Shown: piece by piece, positions 8,481 through 16,721 of the stretch | How positions within the stretch are numbered: the first letter of the stretch is position 1 | How the letters are laid out: every line of letters starts with the position of its first letter | Source: Amycolatopsis lurida | GTDB taxonomy: Bacteria; Actinomycetota; Actinomycetes; Mycobacteriales; Pseudonocardiaceae | Direction of reading: 5' to 3' | Length of the DNA stretch: 64,000 nt | NCBI RefSeq assembly: GCF_900105055.1 | Contig: NZ_FNTA01000003.1 | Coordinates: forward strand, 1 to 64,000 | The notes under the pieces: generated by a model | Seen by the model: only the letters and a program-made list of their open reading frames with translations | What the model was told of the DNA's origin: nothing | Database searches by the model: none | Translations under genes and position numbers: made by a program

Positions 8481-8510
8481 AACGTATATGATTCTGTGCC
8501 ACAGTGGCAA
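8481..8510 (-). promoter_or_regulatory. Promoter and operator of the minus-strand hpa operon
   Basis: Reading the minus strand, TTGCCA (8510-8505) and TACGTT (8486-8481) are spaced by 18 bases, a fair -35/-10 pair, with the hpaG start 38 bases further on. A perfect odd palindrome TGCCAC-A-GTGGCA (plus strand, 8497-8509) overlaps the -35 box, the right place for a repressor such as the operon's GntR protein. CGTAT also occurs twice 12 bases apart (8471, 8483). The pairing of this site with the GntR regulator is inferred. Confidence 0.5.
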
Positions 8511-8592
8511 GGCGGTCACCGAGTGGCCTTCGCCTCGCCCGGGGATCCCTGCGGGCCGCCACTCGCGTCAGGCCTAGGTCAAAGGAGTCAAG

Positions 8593-9966
8593 GTGTCGAA
8601 TCCAGCGCAGGATGAACGCACGCCCGGCCGGACCGCTCCACCGTCTTCCGATCGGCGCCGGGTCGCGTTCGCGACCGTCGTCGGCACCACGGTCGAGTGG
8701 TACGACTTCTTCGTTTACGCGTCCGCCGCCGGTCTCGTCTTCGGCAAGCTGTTCTTCTCCGGTCTCGGTGCCAACAGCACGCTCGTCTCCTTCGCCACGG
8801 TGGGCGTGAGCTTCCTGTTCCGCCCGCTCGGGGCGTTCCTCGCCGGGCACTTCGGCGACAAGTACGGCCGCCGGGTGGTCCTGGTGCTCACCCTGATCCT
8901 GATGGGCGTCGCGACCACGCTGATCGGCGTGCTCCCGACGTTCGACCAGATCGGTGTCCTCGCGCCGGTACTGCTGATCCTGCTGCGGATCCTGCAGGGC
9001 GTTTCGGCGGGTGGTGAATGGGGTGGCGCTGTCCTGATGGCCGTCGAGCACGCGCCCTCGAAGCGCAGGGGCCTCTTCGGCGCCTCGCCGCAGATCGGTG
9101 TCCCGCTCGGGCTGTTGCTGGCCTCCGGTGTCCTGGCGCTGACCAACCTGCTCGTCCCGGGGCAGGCGTTCCTCGACTGGGGCTGGCGGATCCCGTTCCT
9201 GCTCAGCGTCGGGCTGATCCTGGTCGGCCACTACGTGCGGCGCCGCGTCGAGGAGAGCCCGGTCTTCCGGGAGATCGCCGAACGCCGCGAGCAGACCAGG
9301 ACCCCGATCATCCAGCTGTTCCGCAAGCACGCCGTGCTCGTTCTCGTCGCCGCGCTGGTGTTCGCGGGCAACAACGCCGTCGGCTACATGACCACCGGCG
9401 GCTACATCCAGAACTACGCGACCAACCCGAAGGGCCCGATCGGCCTCGACCGCGGCCCGGTGCTGTGGGCTGTGACCGCCTCGGCGGCGACCTGGTTGCT
9501 GTCGACGTGGGCGGCGGGCGCGGTGTCCGACCGGATCGGCAGGCGGCGCACCTACGTCGTCGGCTGGATCGCGCAACTCGCCGGCGTCGCGCTGCTCTTT
9601 CCCTTGGTGGACACCGGGAACGTCGTGTTGCTGGCGCTGGGCCTGATCATCCTCAGTGTCGGGCTCGGGTTCACCTACGGCCAGCAGGCGGCGTTCTACG
9701 CGGAGCTGTTCCCCGCGTCGATCCGGTTCTCGGGTGTTTCGATCTCGTACGCGCTCGGCGCGATCCTCGGTGGCGCGTTCGCGCCGACGATCGCCACCGC
9801 ATTGGTCGACGCGACCGGCACGTCGGTGTCCGTGGCCGTCTATCTGGCCGGGATGACCGTCGTCGGGCTCATCGCCACCTTGCTGCTGCGTGACCGGTCG
9901 GGAATCCCGCTCGGGCCGGATCACGAAGCCGAGCAGGCGGTCAGTCCGCTGCGCTTCTCGAAGTGA
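8593..9966 (+). CDS. MHS-family (MFS) metabolite:H+ symporter, probable 4-hydroxyphenylacetate uptake
   Basis: 457 residues with about 12 membrane spans. The first span is followed by the MHS signature TTVEWYDFFVYA (residues about 32-43), and the loop 2-3 motif appears as GHFGDKYGRR; the loop 8-9 copy is DRIGRRRTYV. This subfamily (ShiA, ProP, KgtP relatives) takes up organic acids and zwitterions with protons. GTG 8593 is preceded by AAAGGAG six bases upstream, which fixes the start. Divergent from hpaG and followed tail-to-tail by the iclR gene, so it is the likely importer of 4-hydroxyphenylacetate or homoprotocatechuate. Substrate is inferred from context only. Confidence 0.85.
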   Translation: MSNPAQDERTPGRTAPPSSDRRRVAFATVVGTTVEWYDFFVYASAAGLVFGKLFFSGLGANSTLVSFATVGVSFLFRPLGAFLAGHFGDKYGRRVVLVLTLILMGVATTLIGVLPTFDQIGVLAPVLLILLRILQGVSAGGEWGGAVLMAVEHAPSKRRGLFGASPQIGVPLGLLLASGVLALTNLLVPGQAFLDWGWRIPFLLSVGLILVGHYVRRRVEESPVFREIAERREQTRTPIIQLFRKHAVLVLVAALVFAGNNAVGYMTTGGYIQNYATNPKGPIGLDRGPVLWAVTASAATWLLSTWAAGAVSDRIGRRRTYVVGWIAQLAGVALLFPLVDTGNVVLLALGLIILSVGLGFTYGQQAAFYAELFPASIRFSGVSISYALGAILGGAFAPTIATALVDATGTSVSVAVYLAGMTVVGLIATLLLRDRSGIPLGPDHEAEQAVSPLRFSK

Positions 9967-9970
9967 TCCC

Positions 9971-10011
9971 GCCGTCCGTGACGCTCACCCGCCGAGAGCG
10001 TCACGGACGGC
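9971..10011. terminator. Bidirectional terminator between transporter and iclR genes
   Basis: A perfect 16-bp stem: 9971-9986 pairs with 9996-10011 around a 9-base loop. It lies just after the transporter stop. The stop codon of the opposing IclR gene (9987-9985) falls inside the left arm and loop, so the hairpin serves both convergent genes. No T-run, as usual in actinomycetes. Confidence 0.75.
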
Positions 10012-10674
10012 CTTCGCCGCCGCCTTGAGCCGCTCCGCGAGCTCGGCGGGGGCTCGTGTGCTGGACAGGTAGACGACCGCGAGCGCCGCGGGAGCGTGCC
10101 CGCGCAGGGGGAGTGGCACGGCCACCGAACTGAGGTTCTCGATCACCTCGCCGTGGCTGTCCGCGTAGCCGCGGTCGGCGACTTCCCGGACATCCTCCGG
10201 CCAGTCCTCTGCCGGTAGCTGGGAAAGAATCGCGCGGCCGGGCGCGCCCGCGGTGAACGGATGCCTGGACCCCGGGCGCTGCGCGACGGACGCGACGGCG
10301 TGCCGGGGTTCCACACTGACCAGGGTCACGCATTCCTCGCGGTCCATCACCGCCACGAAACACGTCATGCCGAGTTCGTTCGCGACCGCGGTCAGCTCCG
10401 GCAGGGCCGCGGCCTGCAGATCGTGTTTGATCCCCGCCGCCAGCGCGGCAAGCCGCGCGCCCAGTTCGTATTTCCCCGCGGGTTCCCGCGTGAGGAGCCC
10501 GTGCTCTTCGAGGGTGCGGATGAGCCGGTACGCGATCGACCGGTGCACGCCGAGCCGTTCGGCGATCCGGTCGACGCTGAGCGGTTCTTGGGCGTCGGCA
10601 AGGACTTCGAGGACACGGATGCCGCGGCTGAGCGTCTGGGACGTGCTCGCGGTCTTGCGGAACTCCGAAACCAT
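9985..10674 (-). CDS. IclR-family transcriptional regulator
   Basis: 229 residues. N-terminal winged helix-turn-helix (about 14-75: SRGIRVLEVLAD, SVDRIAERLGVHRSIAYRLIRTLEEHGLL) and a C-terminal IclR effector domain (about 90-225) with the usual HPFTAGAPGRAILSQL ligand-pocket stretch. IclR proteins commonly control 4-hydroxyphenylacetate, protocatechuate and other aromatic operons, as activators or repressors. Divergent from hpaC-hpaB with only 70 bases between the start codons, so it most likely controls the monooxygenase pair and itself. Two dyads in that gap are listed separately. Direction of control cannot be read from sequence. Confidence 0.88.
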   Translation of the reverse strand: MVSEFRKTASTSQTLSRGIRVLEVLADAQEPLSVDRIAERLGVHRSIAYRLIRTLEEHGLLTREPAGKYELGARLAALAAGIKHDLQAAALPELTAVANELGMTCFVAVMDREECVTLVSVEPRHAVASVAQRPGSRHPFTAGAPGRAILSQLPAEDWPEDVREVADRGYADSHGEVIENLSSVAVPLPLRGHAPAALAVVYLSSTRAPAELAERLKAAAKAVRDALGG

Positions 10675-10724
10675 CGTATACGATCCATTTCGATAGTTGA
10701 ACTGTCTGTTCGATTATAGAACAG
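10673..10724. promoter_or_regulatory. Operator candidates between iclR and hpaC
   Basis: Two dyads occupy the short divergent gap. ATCGTATACGAT (10673-10684) is a perfect 12-bp palindrome overlapping the iclR start codon. CTGTTC-N7-GAACAG (10706-10724) is a perfect 6-7-6 inverted repeat about 20 bases before the hpaC start. Position argues for binding by the IclR protein; which dyad it uses is not decidable by eye. Confidence 0.5.
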
Positions 10725-10744
10725 GAATCGACTGGGTGGTCACG

Positions 10745-11275
10745 ATGTCACGCGAAACGAGTTTCTCGCCGGGTTCGAGCCTGTATCGGCCACCCGCGCA
10801 GTTCTTCCGCGGCTGTCTCGGCCGGTTCGCGACGGGAGTGGCCGTCGTGACCTTCGACGCCGCCACGAAACGGCATGGCCTGACGGTGAACTCCTTCACC
10901 GCGGTCTCGATGGATCCGCCTCTCGTCCTCGTCTCGATCCAGCGCACCGTGAAAAGCCACGACCTGCTCGCCGGGCGCCCGTTCGCGGTCAACGTCCTCG
11001 GCGCCGAGCAGGAGGCGCTCGCGATGAACTTCGCCGGCCGCCCGACTCCCGAAGGCGCGCCGACGTGGGTCGAAGGCGGGCACGCGCCGCGGCTCGGCGG
11101 CGTCCTCAGCTGGTTCGACTGCACGCCGTGGGCCGCCTACGACGGAGGTGACCACACCCTGTTCCTCGGCGAGGTGCGGGAGTTCGACTACCGCTCCGGT
11201 GACGCGCTCGGCTTCGTCAACGGGCAGTTCTCGACCATCCACGAATCCGCGCAAGGCCACGAATCCCTTTTCTGA
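10745..11275 (+). CDS. hpaC: 4-hydroxyphenylacetate 3-monooxygenase, flavin reductase component
   Basis: 176 residues from ATG 10745 (MSRETSF). A longer start at 10697 would run through the operator region and is less likely. It is a short-chain flavin reductase of the HpaC/ActVB/NTA-reductase type: FRGCLGRFATGVAVVTF near residue 20, LTVNSFTAVSMDPPLVLVS, and the C-terminal GGDHTLFLGEV with the conserved His. It uses NAD(P)H to make free reduced flavin, which diffuses to HpaB. It lies 31 bases upstream of hpaB on the same strand, so the two form the monooxygenase operon. Confidence 0.88.
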   Translation: MSRETSFSPGSSLYRPPAQFFRGCLGRFATGVAVVTFDAATKRHGLTVNSFTAVSMDPPLVLVSIQRTVKSHDLLAGRPFAVNVLGAEQEALAMNFAGRPTPEGAPTWVEGGHAPRLGGVLSWFDCTPWAAYDGGDHTLFLGEVREFDYRSGDALGFVNGQFSTIHESAQGHESLF

Positions 11276-11306
11276 CAACGACGTCCACCCCGAGAAGGAG
11301 CACGAC

Positions 11307-12767
11307 ATGGGAGCCCGCACCGGACAGCAGTACCTCGACAAGCTCAACGCGATGACGCCGGAACTGTACGTCGACGGCGAGAAGGTGACCTCGAAGGTCG
11401 CCGAACATCCGGCGTTCCGCAACAACGCGCTGACCTACGCGAAGCTGTTCGACCTCCAGCACGATCCGGCGCACCGTGACGTCCTCACCTACGAATCGCC
11501 GACCACGGGGGAGCGGGTCGGAACTTCGTTCCTGGTGCCGCGCGACGAGGAAGACCTCAAACGCCGCCGCGCCGCCTTCTCCGTGTGGGCGCAGTACTCC
11601 AACGGTTTCCTCGGTCGCACCGGCGACTACATGAACTCGTCGCTCACCGCGCTCTCGACCGCGAAGAAGTTCTTCTCCCAGGCCGATCCCGTCTACGGTG
11701 AACGCATCCAGAAGTACTACGAGATGGCGCGCGAGAACGACCTCCTCGCGACGCACACTCTGATCCCGCCGCAGGTCAACCGTTCGGTGTCGGGCAGTCA
11801 GCAGGGTGGCGGCAACCTGTCGGCGAAGGTGGTCGAGGAACGGGAGGACGGCATCGTCGTCCGCGGCGCGCGGATGCTCGCCACCATCGCGCCGATCGCC
11901 GACGAACTACTGGTGTTCCCGTCGACGGTCCTGCGCGGTACTCCCGAGGACGCCCCGTACTCGTACGCTTTCGCCGTTCCGAACGACGCGCCCGGCCTGA
12001 AGTACTTCTGCCGTGCCGGACTCGACCACGGGCGCTCGCATTTCGACGAACCGCTCGCCTCCCGGTTCGAGGAAATGGACGCGGTCGTGGTGTTCGACGA
12101 CGTCTTCGTCCCGAACGAGCGCGTCTTCCTGCTGGGACACCCGGAACTGTGCAACGCCTGGTATTCCGAGACCGGCGCCGGCGCGCTCATGACCCATCAG
12201 GTCGTCACGCGCACGCTGGCCAAGACGGAGTTCTACCTCGGCCTCGCCAGTGAGATCGCGGCCGCGATCGGCATCGGCGGCTTCCAGCACATCCAGCAGG
12301 ACCTGTCCGAGCTGATCTCCTACGTCGAGATCGAGAAGGCCGTACTGCGCGCGGCGGAGGCCGACGGGAAACTGAGCGAGGACGGCGTCTTCCTGCCCAA
12401 GTGGGAAGTCCTCAACGCCGCCCGGAACTGGTACCCCACGAAGGTCTCACCGCGGCTGACCGAGATCATCCGCAAGTTCTCCGCCTCCGGGCTCATGGCC
12501 CTGCCGGGCGAAGCGGACTTCGAGGCCGAAGGCCGTCCTGACCTCGACACGTACCTCCAGTCGGCCACCCTGCCGGCCAAAGACCGCGCGCGGCTGTTCA
12601 AGCTGGCGTTCGACGCGTCGGTCTCGAGCTTCGCCGGGCGGGAGTCGCTGTACGAGTACTTCTTCTTCGGCGACCCGGTACGGATGGCGGGGGCCCAGGT
12701 GAACGCGTACCCGAGGGAAGCGCTGCAGGAGCGGGTCCGGGAGCTGCTGGCGCGCGAAGGGCAGTAA
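11307..12767 (+). CDS. hpaB: 4-hydroxyphenylacetate 3-monooxygenase, oxygenase component
   Basis: 486 residues from ATG 11307, preceded by GAGAAGGAG. The longer in-frame start at 11148 is inside hpaC and is rejected. FADH2-dependent hydroxylase turning 4-hydroxyphenylacetate into homoprotocatechuate, the substrate of HpaD. Family marks: TGQQYLDKLNAMTPELYVDGE at the start (N-terminal HpaB domain), SGSQQGGGNLSAKVV and RGARMLATIAPIADELLVFP mid-protein (flavin site, acyl-CoA-dehydrogenase-like fold), FDDVFVPNERVF and SSFAGRESLYEYFFFGDP near the C-terminus. It completes the upper pathway encoded in this window. Confidence 0.94.
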   Translation: MGARTGQQYLDKLNAMTPELYVDGEKVTSKVAEHPAFRNNALTYAKLFDLQHDPAHRDVLTYESPTTGERVGTSFLVPRDEEDLKRRRAAFSVWAQYSNGFLGRTGDYMNSSLTALSTAKKFFSQADPVYGERIQKYYEMARENDLLATHTLIPPQVNRSVSGSQQGGGNLSAKVVEEREDGIVVRGARMLATIAPIADELLVFPSTVLRGTPEDAPYSYAFAVPNDAPGLKYFCRAGLDHGRSHFDEPLASRFEEMDAVVVFDDVFVPNERVFLLGHPELCNAWYSETGAGALMTHQVVTRTLAKTEFYLGLASEIAAAIGIGGFQHIQQDLSELISYVEIEKAVLRAAEADGKLSEDGVFLPKWEVLNAARNWYPTKVSPRLTEIIRKFSASGLMALPGEADFEAEGRPDLDTYLQSATLPAKDRARLFKLAFDASVSSFAGRESLYEYFFFGDPVRMAGAQVNAYPREALQERVRELLAREGQ

Positions 12768-12820
12768 GTGCGGATTTCGCCGAAACGCCCGTGAATTCGA
12801 GCGAATAGCGACAGTCGGAA

Positions 12821-12851
12821 AGCGTCCGTCACCCACTGGGTGGCGGACGCT
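12821..12851 (+). terminator. Rho-independent terminator after hpaB
   Basis: A 14-bp stem with one G-U pair: 12821-12834 pairs with 12838-12851 around an ACT loop. The following bases are TTT. It lies 53 bases after the hpaB stop and separates the hpa genes from the unknown cassette. Confidence 0.8.
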
Positions 12852-13052
12852 TTTCACGTGTGCGGTGGATGGGTATGTATCGGCCATGATGTGTCCTGCT
12901 TTTGTCCAAAATTTCGTCGTCACGAATCCATGAGCGGGTTACGACGTTCGAGCTAATCTCCGCATCGACCGTTCAAGTTCGCCGTGACCGTGCGCAAAAA
13001 TCCAGGGGCTCTGATCGACGAACCATGGCGAGGCGAGGCGGCAGGGGGAGAC

Positions 13053-13765
13053 ATGATCGAAACCATCCAGTGCGCGGATGCGGACTTCTGTGACGAGTTT
13101 TCAGGTTCAGGTGAGACTTCCTTCGCCCGTTTCTACGAAGGCGACCCGCCGTCCCGTCGAATATACTCGACAGGAAATTTGACCCTGCTGGCTGATATGT
13201 CACCCCTCGTTCTCGGTCATCTTCTGCTCCTCCCGTCGAAACACTACTTGTCCTTCGCTCAGGTACTTTCCCTCCACGAGCTGGAGGTGACCGGCCTTGT
13301 CGGCGACGTCATCCCGCTGTACCGGGACACCTTCGGTGAGCCGCTGATCCTGGAACACGGATCGAGTGCGGGGCAGGAGAGTCACGCCTGCATCACGCAC
13401 GCGCATCTGCACTTTCTCCCTGTCGACGGCGACACCGTGGACGACCTCCTGATCGGCGACGGCCTGGTCCACCGCGATCTGGATTCGCTCGGCGAGCTGG
13501 CGCTCTCACCGTGGCCGTCTTCGGCCTATTTCCTCCGCGTGTACCGGGAAAGGTTCGTTTGTACCTGCCGACAGGTGAGCAGAAAAGACAGTATCTGCGC
13601 TCGATCGCCGGAGCGGTGCTGGCGATAGACGACCCTGAATGGGACTACGCGGTGGTGATGCGAAAGAGGGATCTCCGCGAGACCATGCGAATGGTGGATC
13701 ACTGGCCGGGAAAACTGAGTGGCGACCGTACGGCCGCCGATATGGAGCTGTCCTGTGGCGAGTGA
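13053..13765 (+). CDS. HIT-family nucleotide hydrolase/transferase-like protein with a frame break
   Basis: ATG 13053 follows GGGGGAG. The first frame carries a HIT-type core (LVLGHLLLLPSKHYLSF near 55, then CITHAHLHFLPV with the His-x-His-x-His region). It runs on to a stop at 13628 with an unnatural Cys/Arg-rich tail. From about 13546 another frame continues naturally (KVRLYLPTGEQKRQYLRS) to a stop at 13765. Adding one G to the GGG at 13546-13548 joins them into a 237-residue protein reading RVYRGKVRLYLPTGEQ. So one base is missing, either a true mutation or a sequence error. The end overlaps the next gene's GTG (13755), as intact operon genes do, which favours the long form. HIT enzymes act on nucleotide phosphate esters; the substrate here is unknown. 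Confidence 0.7.
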
Positions 13766-14816
13766 GAAATTCTCGGACGAACCGACGAGACTGGCTAGGA
13801 CGATCGTCCCGTTGTTCGCCCGCCAAGCATTCGAGTTCGTTCCGGTCTCGTCTCCGGATGGCGGTCTGGTGGAACTGACCGTGGGAGCCGACGCCCAGGA
13901 CGACTGCGCGGTCTTCCGGCTGGCCGGGGACCACGACCTGGTCGTGGGCAGTGACTACGTCCGCGGCCCCAAGTTCAGGCTCTACGAGATGGGGCATCTG
14001 GACGAATACGACCTCGGCTATTACCTGGTCGCCGCGAACCTGAGTGACATCGCGGCGATGGGCGCGAAACCGATCGGGCTGCTTTCCGTCGTCCGGTATC
14101 CGGCCGAAATGGACGATGCGCTGTTCGGGCTCGTCATGCGGGGCATTCGCGACGCGTGTGCCGCCTTCGGCTGCCTCAACGTGGGTGGCGACATCGGTGG
14201 CGCGGAACGCCTGATCCTCTCCGCATCGGCTCTGGGGGTGTGCCCTGCGGGCCGGGCGCTGCTGCGGTCCGGTGCGAAGCCCGGTGACGTCGTGTGTCTC
14301 ACGGCACCGACCGGTCCCGCCGGAGCGGCGATGGCGTATCTGCGCTCCGGCGTCCCGGATCTTGTCATCGACAGCCTGCTTCCTTCGCTGCTCGCCAGTT
14401 GGAAGCGACCGGTGGCCAGAGTCGACGAGGGACTCGTGCTCGGTGCGAGCAGGGTGGTCACGAGTTGTCTGGACACCTCGGACGGACTGAAGGCCGCCTT
14501 GCTGAGCATCGCCGAGTCGAGTGGCGTCGGCATCGACGTCGACGAGCGATCGATCCCTGTTCTCAAGGCGGTGGCCGCGGTGGCCGCTCACGTGGGAGTC
14601 GAGCCGTTGAGCCTGGTCATGGGCGATTCGGTCGATTTCGAACTCGTCTTCACCGTGCCACCCTGCCGGGTGGACAGCCTCGCCGAAGTGCTGAGTTTCC
14701 ACCGGATCGGGGTGGTCACCGAGAAACCCGACGTGGTCTTGGCCGGAGAGAACGGCCGACGTGCGGACCTCCCGGGTGAGGCGTGGCGGCACCAGCAGGG
14801 CGACGGAAAGGCATGA
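13755..14816 (+). CDS. ThiL/AIR-synthase-like kinase (thiamine-monophosphate kinase homologue)
   Basis: 353 residues from GTG 13755, overlapping the stop of the HIT frame by 11 bases. The fold of ThiL/PurM/SelD is clear: an acidic metal-binding start (GADAQDDCAVF), GSDYVRGPKF, LVAANLSDIAAMGAKP near 95, NVGGDIGGAERLILSASALG, SGAKPGDVV, SCLDTSDGLKAAL and GDSVDFELVF (in place of the GEDYELLF of ThiL). It therefore probably transfers or uses an ATP phosphate. No thiamine gene is near, and it is embedded in an operon with a HIT protein and a methyltransferase, so a role on another small molecule is more likely than housekeeping ThiL. Exact function unknown. Confidence 0.75.
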   Translation: MASEKFSDEPTRLARTIVPLFARQAFEFVPVSSPDGGLVELTVGADAQDDCAVFRLAGDHDLVVGSDYVRGPKFRLYEMGHLDEYDLGYYLVAANLSDIAAMGAKPIGLLSVVRYPAEMDDALFGLVMRGIRDACAAFGCLNVGGDIGGAERLILSASALGVCPAGRALLRSGAKPGDVVCLTAPTGPAGAAMAYLRSGVPDLVIDSLLPSLLASWKRPVARVDEGLVLGASRVVTSCLDTSDGLKAALLSIAESSGVGIDVDERSIPVLKAVAAVAAHVGVEPLSLVMGDSVDFELVFTVPPCRVDSLAEVLSFHRIGVVTEKPDVVLAGENGRRADLPGEAWRHQQGDGKA

Positions 14817-15580
14817 GCCGGAGGACGGCCAAGGCTGCGGACAAGACGATTCTGCTGTCGGCGACCTTGTTCCTGGCGGGCAAGGCGTACAACGTACCGT
14901 CGAAGCCGTTCTGGGACGGTCTCCTGAACGGCCGCTCGTTCTTGTTGCTGGTCGTTCTCGTCATGGCCGGTGTGTTCGGCGCCTTCACGCCGTTCGAGAG
15001 CTGGCAACGGCGTGCCTTCGTGGACCGGAACGTCATGATGCGCCGCCGGGTCCTGTCCACGTTCGGCAGGCTGCTCGACATCAGCGCGAAGATCGAGCCA
15101 CCACTGGACACCGGCGACCTGGCACTCCATGTATGGCGGAAGACGCGAACGCCGCGACACCCGGTGCACGGAGTACTGAAGCGACTTTCCTCCTATCGGA
15201 TGTCATCTTTTCCGGCAACGCGGAGTTTCACCCCGGTGCGGGGTATCGGCGCGGTGGGATTGTGCTGGCAACACGATCGCGAGGTGAAGTTCGATGTCGC
15301 GCCGTTGGTGGAGCGCCTCACCGATCAGGTGAAGTACGACGACCACGTGGCGCACCACGGATCCGAATCGGTGATGAACCTGAAGTGGGAGGAGTTTCAG
15401 GCCCTCAAACATCGAACGGCGCTTTTCGTCACGCCGATCAGGAGCGGGCGGAACAAGTTCGTCGGCTGCGTGAGTGTGGACGCCGGCCGGGGCTACGAGG
15501 TGCTCGACCGGCGCGAACTGCTGGAGGAGATGACCAATCTGGGCATGGCCATCGGCCGTGAGGATTTCGAATGCACATGA
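14813..15580 (+). CDS. Membrane-anchored protein with cytoplasmic sensor-like domain
   Basis: 255 residues from ATG 14813, which overlaps the previous stop as ATGA. Two hydrophobic segments near the N-terminus (about 12-28, ILLSATLFLAGKAY, and 40-58, SFLLLVVLVMAGVFGAF) anchor it. The remaining 190 residues are soluble. The C-terminal part (FVTPIRSGRNKFVGCVSVDAG, then a helical end ELLEEMTNLGMAIG) resembles the core of GAF-type sensor domains, though the match is weak. Tight overlap on both sides shows that it works with the kinase and methyltransferase. I do not recognise the family. It could localise or sense for the cassette. Confidence 0.68.
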   Translation: MSRRTAKAADKTILLSATLFLAGKAYNVPSKPFWDGLLNGRSFLLLVVLVMAGVFGAFTPFESWQRRAFVDRNVMMRRRVLSTFGRLLDISAKIEPPLDTGDLALHVWRKTRTPRHPVHGVLKRLSSYRMSSFPATRSFTPVRGIGAVGLCWQHDREVKFDVAPLVERLTDQVKYDDHVAHHGSESVMNLKWEEFQALKHRTALFVTPIRSGRNKFVGCVSVDAGRGYEVLDRRELLEEMTNLGMAIGREDFECT

Positions 15581-16200
15581 ACGGCGAGCACGTGCGTGCG
15601 GTGGTGTCGAGGACCCGGCGGGTCTATGACGAGAGCGCCGCGACGTATGTCCGGAGCACCGGCACACTTGACCTGTTTCCGGGTCTCGACCGGGAACTGG
15701 ACCGTTTCCTCGAGGCACTTCCGGGAACCGCGGTGCTGGACGTCGGCTGTGGTTCGGGTCGCGACGCGGAATATCTGATCGGGCGCGGCGCGACCGTCGT
15801 CGCCGTCGATCTCAGCGAGAAGCTGCTCCGTTACACGCGATGTCGGTGCGCGGTAGCCGGCGCGGTGCTCTGCGACCTCTTGGCCTTACCGCTGGCGGAC
15901 GGTGTATTCGACGGCGTGTGGGCCTGCGCGAGCGTCCTGCATCTGCCGAGAGAGACGCACCTCCGAGCGTTTTCCGAGATTCATCGAGTGCTCACGCCTG
16001 GCGGTGCCACGGCGATCAGCCTCAAGGAAGGTGACGGAGAAGGGTGGATGCGGAGCACCCGCATGCCGTCTTCGCGCTGGTTCTCGTTGCGCAGGCCTGA
16101 AGCCGTCGTGGACGAGCTGACCGCGGCAGGCTTCGTATCGGTGCGGGTGTCGCCGAGTGGGCGGGGCGACTGGTTCGTGGTGGAAGCTAGGAGGGCCTAG
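15571..16200 (+). CDS. Class I SAM-dependent methyltransferase
   Basis: 209 residues. SAM-binding motif I is VLDVGCGSGRDAEYL (about residue 52), motif II VVAVDLSEKLL, then DLLALPLADGVFDGVWACASVLHL and HRVLTPGG, all standard for small Rossmann methyltransferases acting on metabolites. ATG 15571 has GTGAGGA about 7 bases upstream and overlaps the preceding stop by 10 bases; ATG 15577 (an ATGA overlap) is an alternative. Last gene of the plus-strand cassette. Its TAG stop (16198-16200) shares the palindrome CTAG with the stop of the convergent HIT gene. Substrate unknown. Confidence 0.82.
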   Translation: MHMNGEHVRAVVSRTRRVYDESAATYVRSTGTLDLFPGLDRELDRFLEALPGTAVLDVGCGSGRDAEYLIGRGATVVAVDLSEKLLRYTRCRCAVAGAVLCDLLALPLADGVFDGVWACASVLHLPRETHLRAFSEIHRVLTPGGATAISLKEGDGEGWMRSTRMPSSRWFSLRRPEAVVDELTAAGFVSVRVSPSGRGDWFVVEARRA

Positions 16201-16631
16201 CCGAGCCATTCGTCGGGATTGGTTCCGGGCAGGACATGGCGGACACCGCCTCGCGGATCTGCCACATCGCCCTCGTAGCGCGGGATCAGGTGGATGTGCA
16301 GGTGATCGATGGTCCTGCCCGCGGCCTGCCCCTCGTTCACGCCGATGGTGTAACCGTCGGGCTGGAACCGCTGTTCGATCTCGTCGCGCGCTCGCTTGAT
16401 GAGCGAGTGAACTTCGGCGTGCTCGCTCGCCGTGAGTGCGAAGTAGGACTCCACGTGTCGTTTCGGGACGAGCTCGACATGTCCCTTGGCCGCCGGAAAG
16501 TTGTCCCAGCGCACGTAGATCTCATCTCCCTGGACCAGTATGTCGTTCACCGATGTGTCATCGAATTGACAAAAGAGACAATCGGCGGTCACCGGTTCGG
16601 CTTCGGTTTCCTTCGCCATCGCCGGCTTCAT
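16197..16631 (-). CDS. HIT-family hydrolase
   Basis: 144 residues from ATG 16631, preceded by GAGGAG 8 bases away; a TTG two codons further upstream is not needed. A clean histidine-triad protein: CLFCQF near residue 20 (zinc or structural Cys pair), VELVPKRHVESYFAL, GYTIGVNEGQAAGRTIDH, then the catalytic HLHIHLIPR. HIT hydrolases split nucleoside phosphoramidates, dinucleoside polyphosphates or nucleotidylated products. It faces the methyltransferase gene, and downstream of cmk on the same strand, so a second HIT activity belongs to the same neighbourhood. Confidence 0.88.
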   Translation of the reverse strand: MKPAMAKETEAEPVTADCLFCQFDDTSVNDILVQGDEIYVRWDNFPAAKGHVELVPKRHVESYFALTASEHAEVHSLIKRARDEIEQRFQPDGYTIGVNEGQAAGRTIDHLHIHLIPRYEGDVADPRGGVRHVLPGTNPDEWLG

Positions 16632-16721
16632 AACCAATACTCCTCGTCATTGATCGATCACTTGAAGTCATACCTGTGGTCAACTTAGCTTCGTCGCAGA
16701 CAAAGCAGAAGCGTACTCGCA

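Noticed and set aside
13541..13562. Programmed ribosomal frameshift in the HIT gene
   Set aside because: No heptamer of the X-XXY-YYZ type in the right phase, and no downstream stimulatory hairpin seen. A one-base loss explains it more simply.
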